NCBI GenBank assembly: GCA_031258915.1
Contig: JAIRMD010000208.1
Coordinates: forward strand, 1 to 9,594
Length of the DNA stretch: 9,594 nucleotides
Source: Prevotellaceae bacterium
Lineage (GTDB): Bacteria > Bacteroidota > Bacteroidia > Bacteroidales > UBA932
Direction of reading: 5' to 3'
Of this stretch, positions 1 to 6,454 are shown piece by piece; within the stretch, counting starts at the first letter, position 1, and each line of letters begins with the position of its first letter. Made by a program: the position numbers and the translations under genes. The notes under the pieces were generated by a model that worked only from the letters and a program-made list of their open reading frames with translations, did not search any database and was not told where the DNA came from.

Positions 1-2666
1 CCAACCTTAACAGATATCTTGTTTTTTTTGTGCTTACGCTCATGGGTTTAGTAGCCCGAGCACAGGTTCAGCTTTCGCCTGCGGACACTTTGCAGGCGCC
101 ATTCGCTGTGCCCGATAGCGGTGCGCTTGCAGCGCCCGATGCTGTGGCCTTGCCCGATTCAATGGCGCTATCGTTGGGGATGCTGCCCGATTCAACGGCG
201 CTGCCCGATTCGGCGCTTGTTGACAGCGATATTTCTGAGGATGCCCTTACCGACCCGGTGGTGTACAACGCCGAGGATTCTACCATCTACCTGCTTGAAG
301 GTGGAATGCGGGTGCTGCTTTACGGCAACGCCAAGGTGACATTTCAGGACATGGAAATAACGGCCGATTTCATTGACTTCAACATGGATACTGAGATTGC
401 ATTTTCGCGCGGCACGTACGATACGGTATCGCAAACCACCAAGGGAAGGCCGGTGTTCAAGCAGGGCAGCGAAACGTTTGAGATGGATTCGATGTACTTT
501 AACCTCTCCACCAAGAAGGCAAAAATATACGCTGTAATTACGCAGCAGAGCGATGGCTACCTGCACGGAGAGGTGATTAAGCGCATGCCCGATAACATCG
601 TTTACGTGGCACAAGGGAAGTACACCACCTGCGAAAACGAGGACCCCCACTGGTACATGAGCCTGATGAAGGCAAAGGTGCTTCCCGGCGATAAGGTGGT
701 AACCGGCCCCGCCTACTTTGTGCTGGAGGATGTGCCTACGCCGCTTTTTATTCCTTTCGGCATGTTCCCGCAGTCGTCGAGCCGCGCCTCGGGGATTATT
801 ATTCCCTCCTACGGCGAGGAGGCCAACCGCGGCTTTTACTTCCGCGAGGGTGGATACTACTTGGCGCTCAACGATTACTTTGACGTTACCCTTACGGGCG
901 ATATATTTACGCTGGGCTCGTGGCGGCTTAGCTCGCGCGCCTCCTACATGTGGAAGTACCACTTCAGCGGTGGCTTCGACATCAACTACGCCTACAACGT
1001 GATAGGCGAGCCGGGCAGCCCCGACTACAACCCCAACACGGCGTTTTCGCTGCGGTGGAACCACTCGCAAGACCCCAAGTTCAGCCCAAACAAAACATTC
1101 TCGGCGAGCGTCAACTTTACCAGCTCGAGCTACAGGAAAATTAACGAGACATCGCTCAACGAATCGCTCACCAACACCACGCAGTCCAGCATTTCGTACT
1201 CGCAGGTGTGGCCCGGAACGCCGTTTAGCATGAGCTTGGCCGCTACGCACTCGCACAACACGCGCGACAGCATCATCACGCTGGGCTTGCCTACGCTCAC
1301 CTTCAACATGGCGCGCATCACGCCGTTCAAGCGAAAGGAGCGCGTGGGGCCGGTCAGGTGGTACGAGAATATCGGAATCCCGCTCGCGGTGAACATGCAG
1401 AATACCGTTACCGCAAAGGAGTACGAGTTCAACGATTTCGAAAACTTGTTCAAGCGCCGCATGAAGAACGGTGCGCGGTACAACACCTCGCTGTCGGTGC
1501 CCTTCACGGTGGCCAAGTTTATCAACTTTACGCCATCCATCTCGTACAACGGCCGCGTTTACTTTAGCCACATCAACCAGACGTGGGTGGACACGGCGGG
1601 GCGCAAGGGCTACGTCCGCCGCGATACGGTATACGGCCTGTCGCACGACTACGATTTTTCTACCTCCGCCTCAACGTCGACCATGATATACGGCATGTTC
1701 ACGCTGGGCAAGTGGTCGCCGGTGCAGGCGGTGCGGCACGTTATTTCGCCGAGCGTATCGCTTGGCTGGCGCCCCGATTTCAGCGATCCTATGTGGGGCA
1801 TTTACCAAAGGGTGAAGGTTGACTCTACCGGACGAACGCAAAACTACTCGCCGCACCAAAACGGCATATACGGTACGGCCGGCTCGGGAAAAAACGCCTC
1901 GCTGAGCTTCGGGTTGGGCAATACGCTTGAGATGAAGGTGCGCTCCAAGAGCGATACCACCGGCACCGGCTCTAAGAAGATAAAGCTGCTGGAGGCGCTC
2001 AACTTCTCGGCCTCGTACAACCTGCTGGCCGACTCTATGAACCTCTCGAACATTGCATTCTCGGGGCGTACGACCCTGTTCGGTACGCTGGGCGTGAGCT
2101 TCAACGGCGTGCTCAACCCCTACGCGCTGAGCAGCGAGGGGCGGCAAACCAAGTACTGGCACTACACGCGAACAGGAAAGCTGGCGCGGTTGACCAACTT
2201 TGGCTTTTCGTTCAGCTACTCGTTCAACCGCAGCGAAAAGGTTACCAACGCGCTGCCGCACCCCGTTGTGTCCGACCTTGACCCTATGGGCGAGTACGAC
2301 GGCCTGCGTATTTCCTACGTGGACTTTACCCTGCCGTGGTCGTTTGGGTTCAGCTACTCGTTTTCGTACAGCCAGCCGGCGTTTGTCCCCACGATTGTGC
2401 AAACGCTCAACTTCAACGGTAGCCTTAGCTTGACCCCCAAGTGGGCGTTCACGGCTCAGTCGGGCTACGACTTGGAGCGGCGGCGGATAGCCCCCACCTC
2501 GGTTAGCCTCAGCCGCGATTTGCACTGCTGGATGCTCAGCTTTTCGTGGGTGCCCATCGGCTCGTGGAAGAGCTGGAATTTCGTCATCAACGCAAAATCG
2601 TCGCTCCTCAAAGACCTGAAGTACGACCGGCGGCAAAGCCGATTCGACCAGCAGCCGATAGAGTAG
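1..2666 (+). CDS. lptD: LPS-assembly outer-membrane protein LptD (5' end outside window)
   Basis: Outer-membrane beta-barrel that, with LptE, inserts lipopolysaccharide into the outer leaflet. Numbering here counts the GTG at position 30 as residue 1. The frame stays open back to position 3 and encodes NLNRYLVFFV just before LTLMGLVARAQ; together these form a natural signal peptide, so the true start is very probably left of the window and neither the GTG at 30 nor the ATG at 42 is the start. After the signal peptide comes a low-complexity Pro-Asp-Ser linker (about 28-66), an OstA/LptA-like periplasmic domain (about 75-190), the conserved LptD stretch around YTTCENEDPHWY (C201) and FVLEDVPTPLFIPFG, then a long C-terminal barrel rich in alternating aromatic/Ser/Tyr strands, with a second cysteine at C833. 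At 878 or more residues it is a normal size for Bacteroidota LptD. It converges with gldD. Confidence 0.9.
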   Translation, partial: NLNRYLVFFVLTLMGLVARAQVQLSPADTLQAPFAVPDSGALAAPDAVALPDSMALSLGMLPDSTALPDSALVDSDISEDALTDPVVYNAEDSTIYLLEGGMRVLLYGNAKVTFQDMEITADFIDFNMDTEIAFSRGTYDTVSQTTKGRPVFKQGSETFEMDSMYFNLSTKKAKIYAVITQQSDGYLHGEVIKRMPDNIVYVAQGKYTTCENEDPHWYMSLMKAKVLPGDKVVTGPAYFVLEDVPTPLFIPFGMFPQSSSRASGIIIPSYGEEANRGFYFREGGYYLALNDYFDVTLTGDIFTLGSWRLSSRASYMWKYHFSGGFDINYAYNVIGEPGSPDYNPNTAFSLRWNHSQDPKFSPNKTFSASVNFTSSSYRKINETSLNESLTNTTQSSISYSQVWPGTPFSMSLAATHSHNTRDSIITLGLPTLTFNMARITPFKRKERVGPVRWYENIGIPLAVNMQNTVTAKEYEFNDFENLFKRRMKNGARYNTSLSVPFTVAKFINFTPSISYNGRVYFSHINQTWVDTAGRKGYVRRDTVYGLSHDYDFSTSASTSTMIYGMFTLGKWSPVQAVRHVISPSVSLGWRPDFSDPMWGIYQRVKVDSTGRTQNYSPHQNGIYGTAGSGKNASLSFGLGNTLEMKVRSKSDTTGTGSKKIKLLEALNFSASYNLLADSMNLSNIAFSGRTTLFGTLGVSFNGVLNPYALSSEGRQTKYWHYTRTGKLARLTNFGFSFSYSFNRSEKVTNALPHPVVSDLDPMGEYDGLRISYVDFTLPWSFGFSYSFSYSQPAFVPTIVQTLNFNGSLSLTPKWAFTAQSGYDLERRRIAPTSVSLSRDLHCWMLSFSWVPIGSWKSWNFVINAKSSLLKDLKYDRRQSRFDQQPIE
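111..227 (+). repeat. Degenerate Pro-Asp-Ser coding repeat in LptD linker
   Basis: Five spaced copies of a P-D-S/A unit (VPDSGAL, APDAVAL, LPDSMAL, LPDSTAL, LPDSAL) lie between the signal peptide and the OstA-like domain. At the DNA level the core gcccgattc or cccgat recurs with similar flanks (gcgctgcccgattc and variants), which suggests growth by slippage or local duplication. It probably acts as a flexible periplasmic spacer; this role is inference. Confidence 0.7.
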
Positions 2667-2673
2667 GGGAGAT

Positions 2674-2687
2674 GATTTCAGATTTCA
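2674..2687. repeat. Two-copy heptamer tandem between lptD and gldD
   Basis: gatttca occurs twice in direct succession (2674-2680 and 2681-2687), followed by the partial unit ga. It fills most of the 24-bp gap between the convergent lptD and gldD stop codons. A tandem with the same 7-bp period flanks the other end of gldD. No terminator hairpin is evident in this gap; the weak TGATT/AATCA pairing around it has no adjoining T-run. Confidence 0.55.
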
Positions 2688-2690
2688 GAA

Positions 2691-3272
2691 TCACCTCCAC
2701 TCAACTGTTTCAAACAGATGCCGAATATCTTCGGTAATAAACTCAATGATGGGCGTCAGCGAGTCTTGGTTGGGGTGAGTGTTGAAGTATAGCGAGCCGC
2801 GCAGGAAGTTTTTTGCGCTGTCGGTTACGTAGAACTGCACGTTGGTGGCGGCATTACCTCCAATTTCGTAGAGGTAGCCAAAGGTTTTACCGTCGTGGTG
2901 CTCAAATCGCTGCTCGGTGATGGCATCGGCCTTAATGGTATGCCTGTACACCAGCGTATGAGCGTCTTCTATCAGCTGGGCATAGCTGTTTTTGGTATTT
3001 TTATAGCTCAGGAATATGGTGGCGTTGTAGTCGGGGTAGTGAATATCGAGCCAGTAAGGCTCGCTGCCTCTGCTGGCGCTGGGCGCGGCGGTAGCGTGCG
3101 TCGACACCTCGAAGGCGTAGGGGTACCCCTTGAGCGATAGCAGCGCGTAGGTATGCTTTTCCGGCAGCGCTATCCGGTAGTAGCCACGTGGCTTGGGGGC
3201 TATCTGCCTGCTGCTGCACGCAAAAATCAGGGTGGCAGCTATGCCGGCTGCGGCTAACGTAAATTTGTTCAT
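2691..3272 (-). CDS. gldD: Gliding motility/type IX secretion lipoprotein GldD
   Basis: Small lipoprotein of 193 residues, needed for gliding in Flavobacterium johnsoniae and linked there to type IX secretion; in species that do not glide it presumably serves secretion or envelope functions. The N-terminus has a hydrophobic segment ending LIFAC, so C19 is the likely lipidated cysteine. Family hallmarks are PKPRGYYRIALPEK just after the lipobox, YNATIFLSYK in the middle, HTIKADAITEQ, and the C-terminal FLRGSLYFN...NQDSLTPIIEFITEDIRHL segment ending in ETVEWR. I chose the ATG at 3272 because it begins MNKF with a proper signal peptide; a TTG four codons upstream (3284) is possible but lies inside a tandem repeat. 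It follows the AAA-ATPase-like gene by 19 bp, so it is probably read from upstream transcripts. Identification rests on recalled family motifs. Confidence 0.88.
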   Translation of the reverse strand: MNKFTLAAAGIAATLIFACSSRQIAPKPRGYYRIALPEKHTYALLSLKGYPYAFEVSTHATAAPSASRGSEPYWLDIHYPDYNATIFLSYKNTKNSYAQLIEDAHTLVYRHTIKADAITEQRFEHHDGKTFGYLYEIGGNAATNVQFYVTDSAKNFLRGSLYFNTHPNQDSLTPIIEFITEDIRHLFETVEWR

Positions 3273-3274
3273 TG

Positions 3275-3294
3275 CAATTCTCAATTCTCAATTA
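3275..3294. repeat. Heptamer tandem repeat upstream of gldD
   Basis: caattct is repeated at 3275-3281 and 3282-3288, followed by the partial copy caatta (3289-3294). The array occupies nearly all of the gap between the AAA-ATPase-like gene and gldD, and its last bases supply the TAA stop codon of the upstream gene (3292-3294). There is no evident Shine-Dalgarno sequence for gldD here. Confidence 0.6.
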
Positions 3295-4854
3295 GCGTAA
3301 AGTTTTTAGCTCCTCCATTCGGCAGCCGACATCCTTGCCCGAAAAGGCAACGCCGAGCAGCATTACCTTTCCGAGATACTTGTTGTAGTAGCGGCGGTTG
3401 CGTATCTGCGCCATCGCCTCGTTGAGCAGCGTATCTATTTTCTTTTCGGCATGATATTTTACTTCGGCAACTACAGTTATTTCGGGTTGCTCCCAGACTG
3501 CGTCGGCGCGTCCGATGTTGTTCAATACTTCGCCCAGTATGCTGAATCCAAGCAACCGCATCCATATCAGCATTATCGAATGGTAGTAGGCTTCGCTGCT
3601 ATGCTGAATCTCGTATGGGACAGTGGCAAGCATTACCTCGAGGCTGCGGGCAAACCCCGCTTCGTCGCAGCCTTTTATCTGCTGCTCCATGGTTGTGCGT
3701 AGCTTGTCCACCTGCTGGCTGGAATATTTTCCGTAAGCCTTCAGCAGGCACGTCAGAAAAGCCTCGTTTACCTCCGAATTTGGAATGCCGAGCGTATAGC
3801 GTGCGCATCCGTTAATCAGCTCTTTTTGTTTGATAGTTAAATATCCGGTCTGGAACAGTAAAGGAACTTCATCAATATCTGCCGGGTCATATCCGTTGAA
3901 TATATTTTCGGCAACAGCAGCTGGCGTCAGCACGCCATCCATGCTGTTGCGGCGTTGAATGATATCTATCAGAAAAGTAGGCGTGCCGGTGCGAAACCAG
4001 TAATCGGTAAACCGTTGATTGTTAAAAAAATTCAGCGTCGAAAATGGATTGTAGATGGCTGTTTGCCCATCCCAAGTATAGCCATTATACCAGTAGCGGA
4101 TTTGGTCGAGCAAATACTCTCTCGTCATATCCAAATGTTTGGCTGTTATGTCGATATATTCGGAAAAGTTACTTTCCAATTCTTCCTGAGTATATCCGCA
4201 TATCGAAGCATATTGCTCATGCAAAGTAATATCTATCAGGTTATTCAATGCCGAAAAGACAGGCATCCCCGAGAATTTCGATATTCCGGTCAGGAAAATA
4301 AGCTGCAAATATTTGTCGGAGCCTTTCATTATTCGGTAAAAATCGTGCACGGCTTTGCGGATAGCCTCCAAATCGGGATTGAGCAGGTGGTCGGTAACGG
4401 GAACATCGTATTCATCAATCAGCACGGCGACCTTTTTGCCGGTTTTTTGGTACAAAGCATAAATCAACTTTCTAAAGTAAGCAGGTGCCGATTCTGCATT
4501 TAACGTAATTTGGTAGCTCAGGGCAATCTCTTCCAGATAGTCCATCAAGTTGAGCTTCATTTCTTCCAGCGTGGAGAAGTCTATCTGCGACCAGTCTATT
4601 GTAATGACTGGATATTGCCGCGACCAGCTCCATTTGTCGTAAATATAAAGCCCTTCGAACAGCTCCTTTTGCCCTTTGAACAGCGCTTCCATTGTGCTTA
4701 GCAATAGCGACTTTCCAAATCGGCGTGGCCGTGAAAGAAAGTAAACGCTGCCGGACGAAATTAGCTTGTAGATAAGCTCGGTTTTGTCCACGTATAGGCA
4801 GCCATTGCTGCGTAAATTTTCAAATGACTGCGTTCCTATCGGTAGCTGCTTCAT
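3292..4854 (-). CDS. AAA-ATPase-like protein with C-terminal PD-(D/E)XK nuclease-like domain
   Basis: A 520-residue member of the large family annotated as AAA-ATPase_like (DUF1703/PF09820) with a PDDEXK_9-type C-terminus (PF08011). This family is multicopy in many Bacteroidota, and its physiological role is unknown. It opens with LPIGTQSFENLRSNGCLYVD, followed by a P-loop RPRRFGKS (42-49), a Walker B-like VLIDEYD (D147, E148) and a conserved LTGISKFS near 200. The C-terminus has GRAD (D451), then AEVKYH (E464-x-K466), the usual D...ExK arrangement of a PD-(D/E)XK fold, so both active centres look intact. It sits between gldE and gldD, which are usually adjacent. Sampled GC in its middle is well below that of gldE (23/60 at 4141-4200 against 35/60 at 5761-5820), consistent with acquisition. 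Start is the ATG at 4854, just after an AT-rich leader. Confidence 0.87.
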   Translation of the reverse strand: MKQLPIGTQSFENLRSNGCLYVDKTELIYKLISSGSVYFLSRPRRFGKSLLLSTMEALFKGQKELFEGLYIYDKWSWSRQYPVITIDWSQIDFSTLEEMKLNLMDYLEEIALSYQITLNAESAPAYFRKLIYALYQKTGKKVAVLIDEYDVPVTDHLLNPDLEAIRKAVHDFYRIMKGSDKYLQLIFLTGISKFSGMPVFSALNNLIDITLHEQYASICGYTQEELESNFSEYIDITAKHLDMTREYLLDQIRYWYNGYTWDGQTAIYNPFSTLNFFNNQRFTDYWFRTGTPTFLIDIIQRRNSMDGVLTPAAVAENIFNGYDPADIDEVPLLFQTGYLTIKQKELINGCARYTLGIPNSEVNEAFLTCLLKAYGKYSSQQVDKLRTTMEQQIKGCDEAGFARSLEVMLATVPYEIQHSSEAYYHSIMLIWMRLLGFSILGEVLNNIGRADAVWEQPEITVVAEVKYHAEKKIDTLLNEAMAQIRNRRYYNKYLGKVMLLGVAFSGKDVGCRMEELKTLR

Positions 4855-4895
4855 GGTTATACATTTTAAATTGCTAAATTACCTTAATTCCAAGA

Positions 4896-4903
4896 CAAAG
4901 GCA
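4896..4903 (-). promoter_or_regulatory. Candidate -7 promoter element for the AAA-ATPase-like gene
   Basis: On the minus strand this reads TGCCTTTG, one base from the Bacteroidota -7 consensus TAnnTTTG. Transcription would begin about 35 nt before the ATG at 4854. I see no convincing -33 TTTG at the expected spacing. The rest of the 113-bp gap after gldE is AT-rich and without a convincing terminator. Confidence 0.35.
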
Positions 4904-4967
4904 CGATTTTTTTTCAAATGTTCGCTGGTAAGGAATGGCATAGCAGACCTTACGCATCGCGCAAGAG

Positions 4968-6275
4968 CTAGCTAAACGCTACGCGCACCTTTTGTATTCG
5001 CCGCCCCTCGAAGGCGAGGACGGTGAATACCGCTTGCTTGTAGCGAATTTCTTCGTTTGGGGCAGGAAAATCGCCCTTCAGCTCCAGCAGCGCGCCGGCG
5101 AGCGTTTCGGAGTCGCCCGTTACGCCGTCAAAGTAGCCGTTGGGCAGGGACATTAGCTTGCAGAAATCGTTGAGCAGCGTTTTGCCCTCAAAGATGTAGG
5201 CGCCGTCGCTCTGCTTCTTGTAGGGCAGCTCCTCCATGTCCGATTCGTCCGAGATTTCGCCCACAATTTCCTCCAGAATATCTTCGAGGGTAACGATGCC
5301 CAGCGCACCGCCGTACTCGTCCACCACCACGGCGAGGTGGTTTTTGTGCGCCTGAAACTCCTCCAGCAGGTCGTTTATTTTTTTATTCTCCGGCACAAAG
5401 TAGGCAGGGCGCACCAGCGTTTGCCATGCAAAGTCTGTCTGGCCCAGGTACCGGAGCAGATCCTTGATGTAGAGCACGCCCTTCACGTTGTCGAAGCTCT
5501 CCTCGTACACTGGCAGCCGCGAGTACTCCCACTTTACAATCAGCTGGAGCAGCTCGGCAAAGGTGGTGCCAACATCTACGGCGACCACATCAATGCGCGG
5601 GGTCATGATTTTTCGAGCGTCGGTGCTGCCGAGCGTAACGATGCCTTTCAGTATTTTTTTGTCCTCGGCGTTGCTGGTGCGCATGACGTCGAGCACGCCC
5701 GACAGCTCGTCGATGGATATGCTGCCGGTGCGCTTGCGCTTGAGGCGCCGGTTGGCGCGTAGCGTTACTTTCACCATCAGAAAGCTCAGGGGCATGGCGA
5801 GGGCTGAGAGCGCGTACAGCGGCAGCGCCATGAAAACGGCGAGCGAGAGCGAGCTGCGGCGGGTGTAAATTTTGGGCGACACCTCCCCGCACAGCAGCAG
5901 CGCAAAGGTAATGGCGAATACCTCGACGGCGAGCTCAAGCCACCTTGACGAAAGCGTCAGGGTATGCTGCATGAGCAGCGCCGCAAGGATGATGATGGCC
6001 ACGTTGACCACGCTGTTGGCGAGCTGGATGCTGCTGAGCAGGTGATCGCGGCGCTGGAGCAGCAGCGCCGCCACGCGAGACGATCGGCCGGAGCGGGATT
6101 TGAGCGTGGCGAGGTCGTCCGCCGAAAGCGAAAGGTAGGCCGCCTCCGAGCCCGACAGCAGGGCAGACGTAGCCAGCAGCGCCACCAACACCACAGAACC
6201 GGTGACTACAAAGGGGAGAGAACAATCTGGCCAGATTGCAGCAATGTTAAGCAGTAGAGGGGTGCCGTCTTCCAA
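4968..6275 (-). CDS. gldE: GldE, DUF21/CBS/CorC-HlyC-type membrane protein
   Basis: Inner-membrane protein of the CNNM/CorC superfamily; in Bacteroidota the copy next to gldD is GldE, associated with gliding. With the TTG at 6275 as residue 1 it has 435 residues: a first hydrophobic segment (20-40) leading into SGSEAAYLSLS, further membrane helices around NSVVNVAIIILAALLM, EVFAITFALLLCGEVSPKIY and the stretch after AVFMALPLY, two CBS modules (MTPRIDVVAVDV...EYSRLPVYEE; then HLAVVVDEYGGALGIVTLED from residue 313), and a C-terminal transporter-associated CorC_HlyC domain ending VRVAFS. No ATG lies near the N-terminus. A TTG at 6374 would give a longer protein but places the likely promoter at 6311-6318 inside the gene, so I prefer 6275. 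The gene symbol depends on its being near gldD; paralogous hemolysin/CorC-like transporters look alike. Confidence 0.82.
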   Translation of the reverse strand: MEDGTPLLLNIAAIWPDCSLPFVVTGSVVLVALLATSALLSGSEAAYLSLSADDLATLKSRSGRSSRVAALLLQRRDHLLSSIQLANSVVNVAIIILAALLMQHTLTLSSRWLELAVEVFAITFALLLCGEVSPKIYTRRSSLSLAVFMALPLYALSALAMPLSFLMVKVTLRANRRLKRKRTGSISIDELSGVLDVMRTSNAEDKKILKGIVTLGSTDARKIMTPRIDVVAVDVGTTFAELLQLIVKWEYSRLPVYEESFDNVKGVLYIKDLLRYLGQTDFAWQTLVRPAYFVPENKKINDLLEEFQAHKNHLAVVVDEYGGALGIVTLEDILEEIVGEISDESDMEELPYKKQSDGAYIFEGKTLLNDFCKLMSLPNGYFDGVTGDSETLAGALLELKGDFPAPNEEIRYKQAVFTVLAFEGRRIQKVRVAFS

Positions 6276-6310
6276 AGTAGAAAAAATTAGTGAAACATGC
6301 AAAAGACGCA

Positions 6311-6318
6311 CAAAGGTA
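6311..6318 (-). promoter_or_regulatory. Bacteroidota -7 promoter element for gldE
   Basis: The minus strand reads TACCTTTG, an exact match to TAnnTTTG, inside TTTTATACCTTTGTGCG. A transcript would start near 6304, about 30 nt before the TTG at 6275. The -33 region has no clear TTTG. It lies downstream of the terminator at 6404-6426, as expected for an independently transcribed unit. Confidence 0.55.
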
Positions 6319-6403
6319 TAAAAAATTTCAGGATTGCTCACCCTGTGTGGTTTTTTTTTAATATCACAGAGCAAAAAACAGGTGCATTTTTTTCATGCGC
6401 CGG

Positions 6404-6426
6404 AAAAAAAGACCGCTGCGCAGCGG
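6404..6426 (-). terminator. Intrinsic terminator after the 724-residue protein gene
   Basis: Read on the minus strand, the perfect 14-bp palindrome CCGCTGCGCAGCGG (6426-6413) is followed by TC and seven T residues (6410-6404). This is a GC-rich hairpin with a U-tract starting 28 bp past the stop codon at 6455. It separates that gene from gldE. Confidence 0.75.
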
Positions 6427-6454
6427 AGGAAGCTTAGGTAGGCGTGGGTGCGCG

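Noticed and set aside
192..1646. 484-codon open frame on the minus strand inside lptD
   Set aside because: Antisense shadow of a GC-rich gene; the product is rich in Arg/His/Val, has no domain I recognise, and the plus-strand frame is clearly LptD.
1671..2636. 321-codon minus-strand open frame inside lptD
   Set aside because: Antisense shadow with a low-complexity basic product; no promoter or start context.
3955..4503. 182-codon plus-strand frame opposite the AAA-ATPase-like gene
   Set aside because: Its complement encodes conserved motifs including LIDEYD; this frame has no recognisable features.
4928..4953. GTAAGG/CCTTAC inverted repeat between gldE and the AAA-ATPase-like gene as a terminator
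   Set aside because: Only six base pairs with a 14-nt loop and no adjacent T-run on the minus strand.
4855..4967. Target-site duplication flanking the AAA-ATPase-like gene
   Set aside because: Compared with the 19-bp gap at the other end (3273-3291), only short AT-rich matches are shared; no convincing direct or inverted terminal repeats.
6340..6375. CTGTG/CACAG pairing around a long A-run as a regulatory RNA near gldE
   Set aside because: Short stem with a long A-rich loop, lying upstream of the inferred promoter; indistinguishable from chance.
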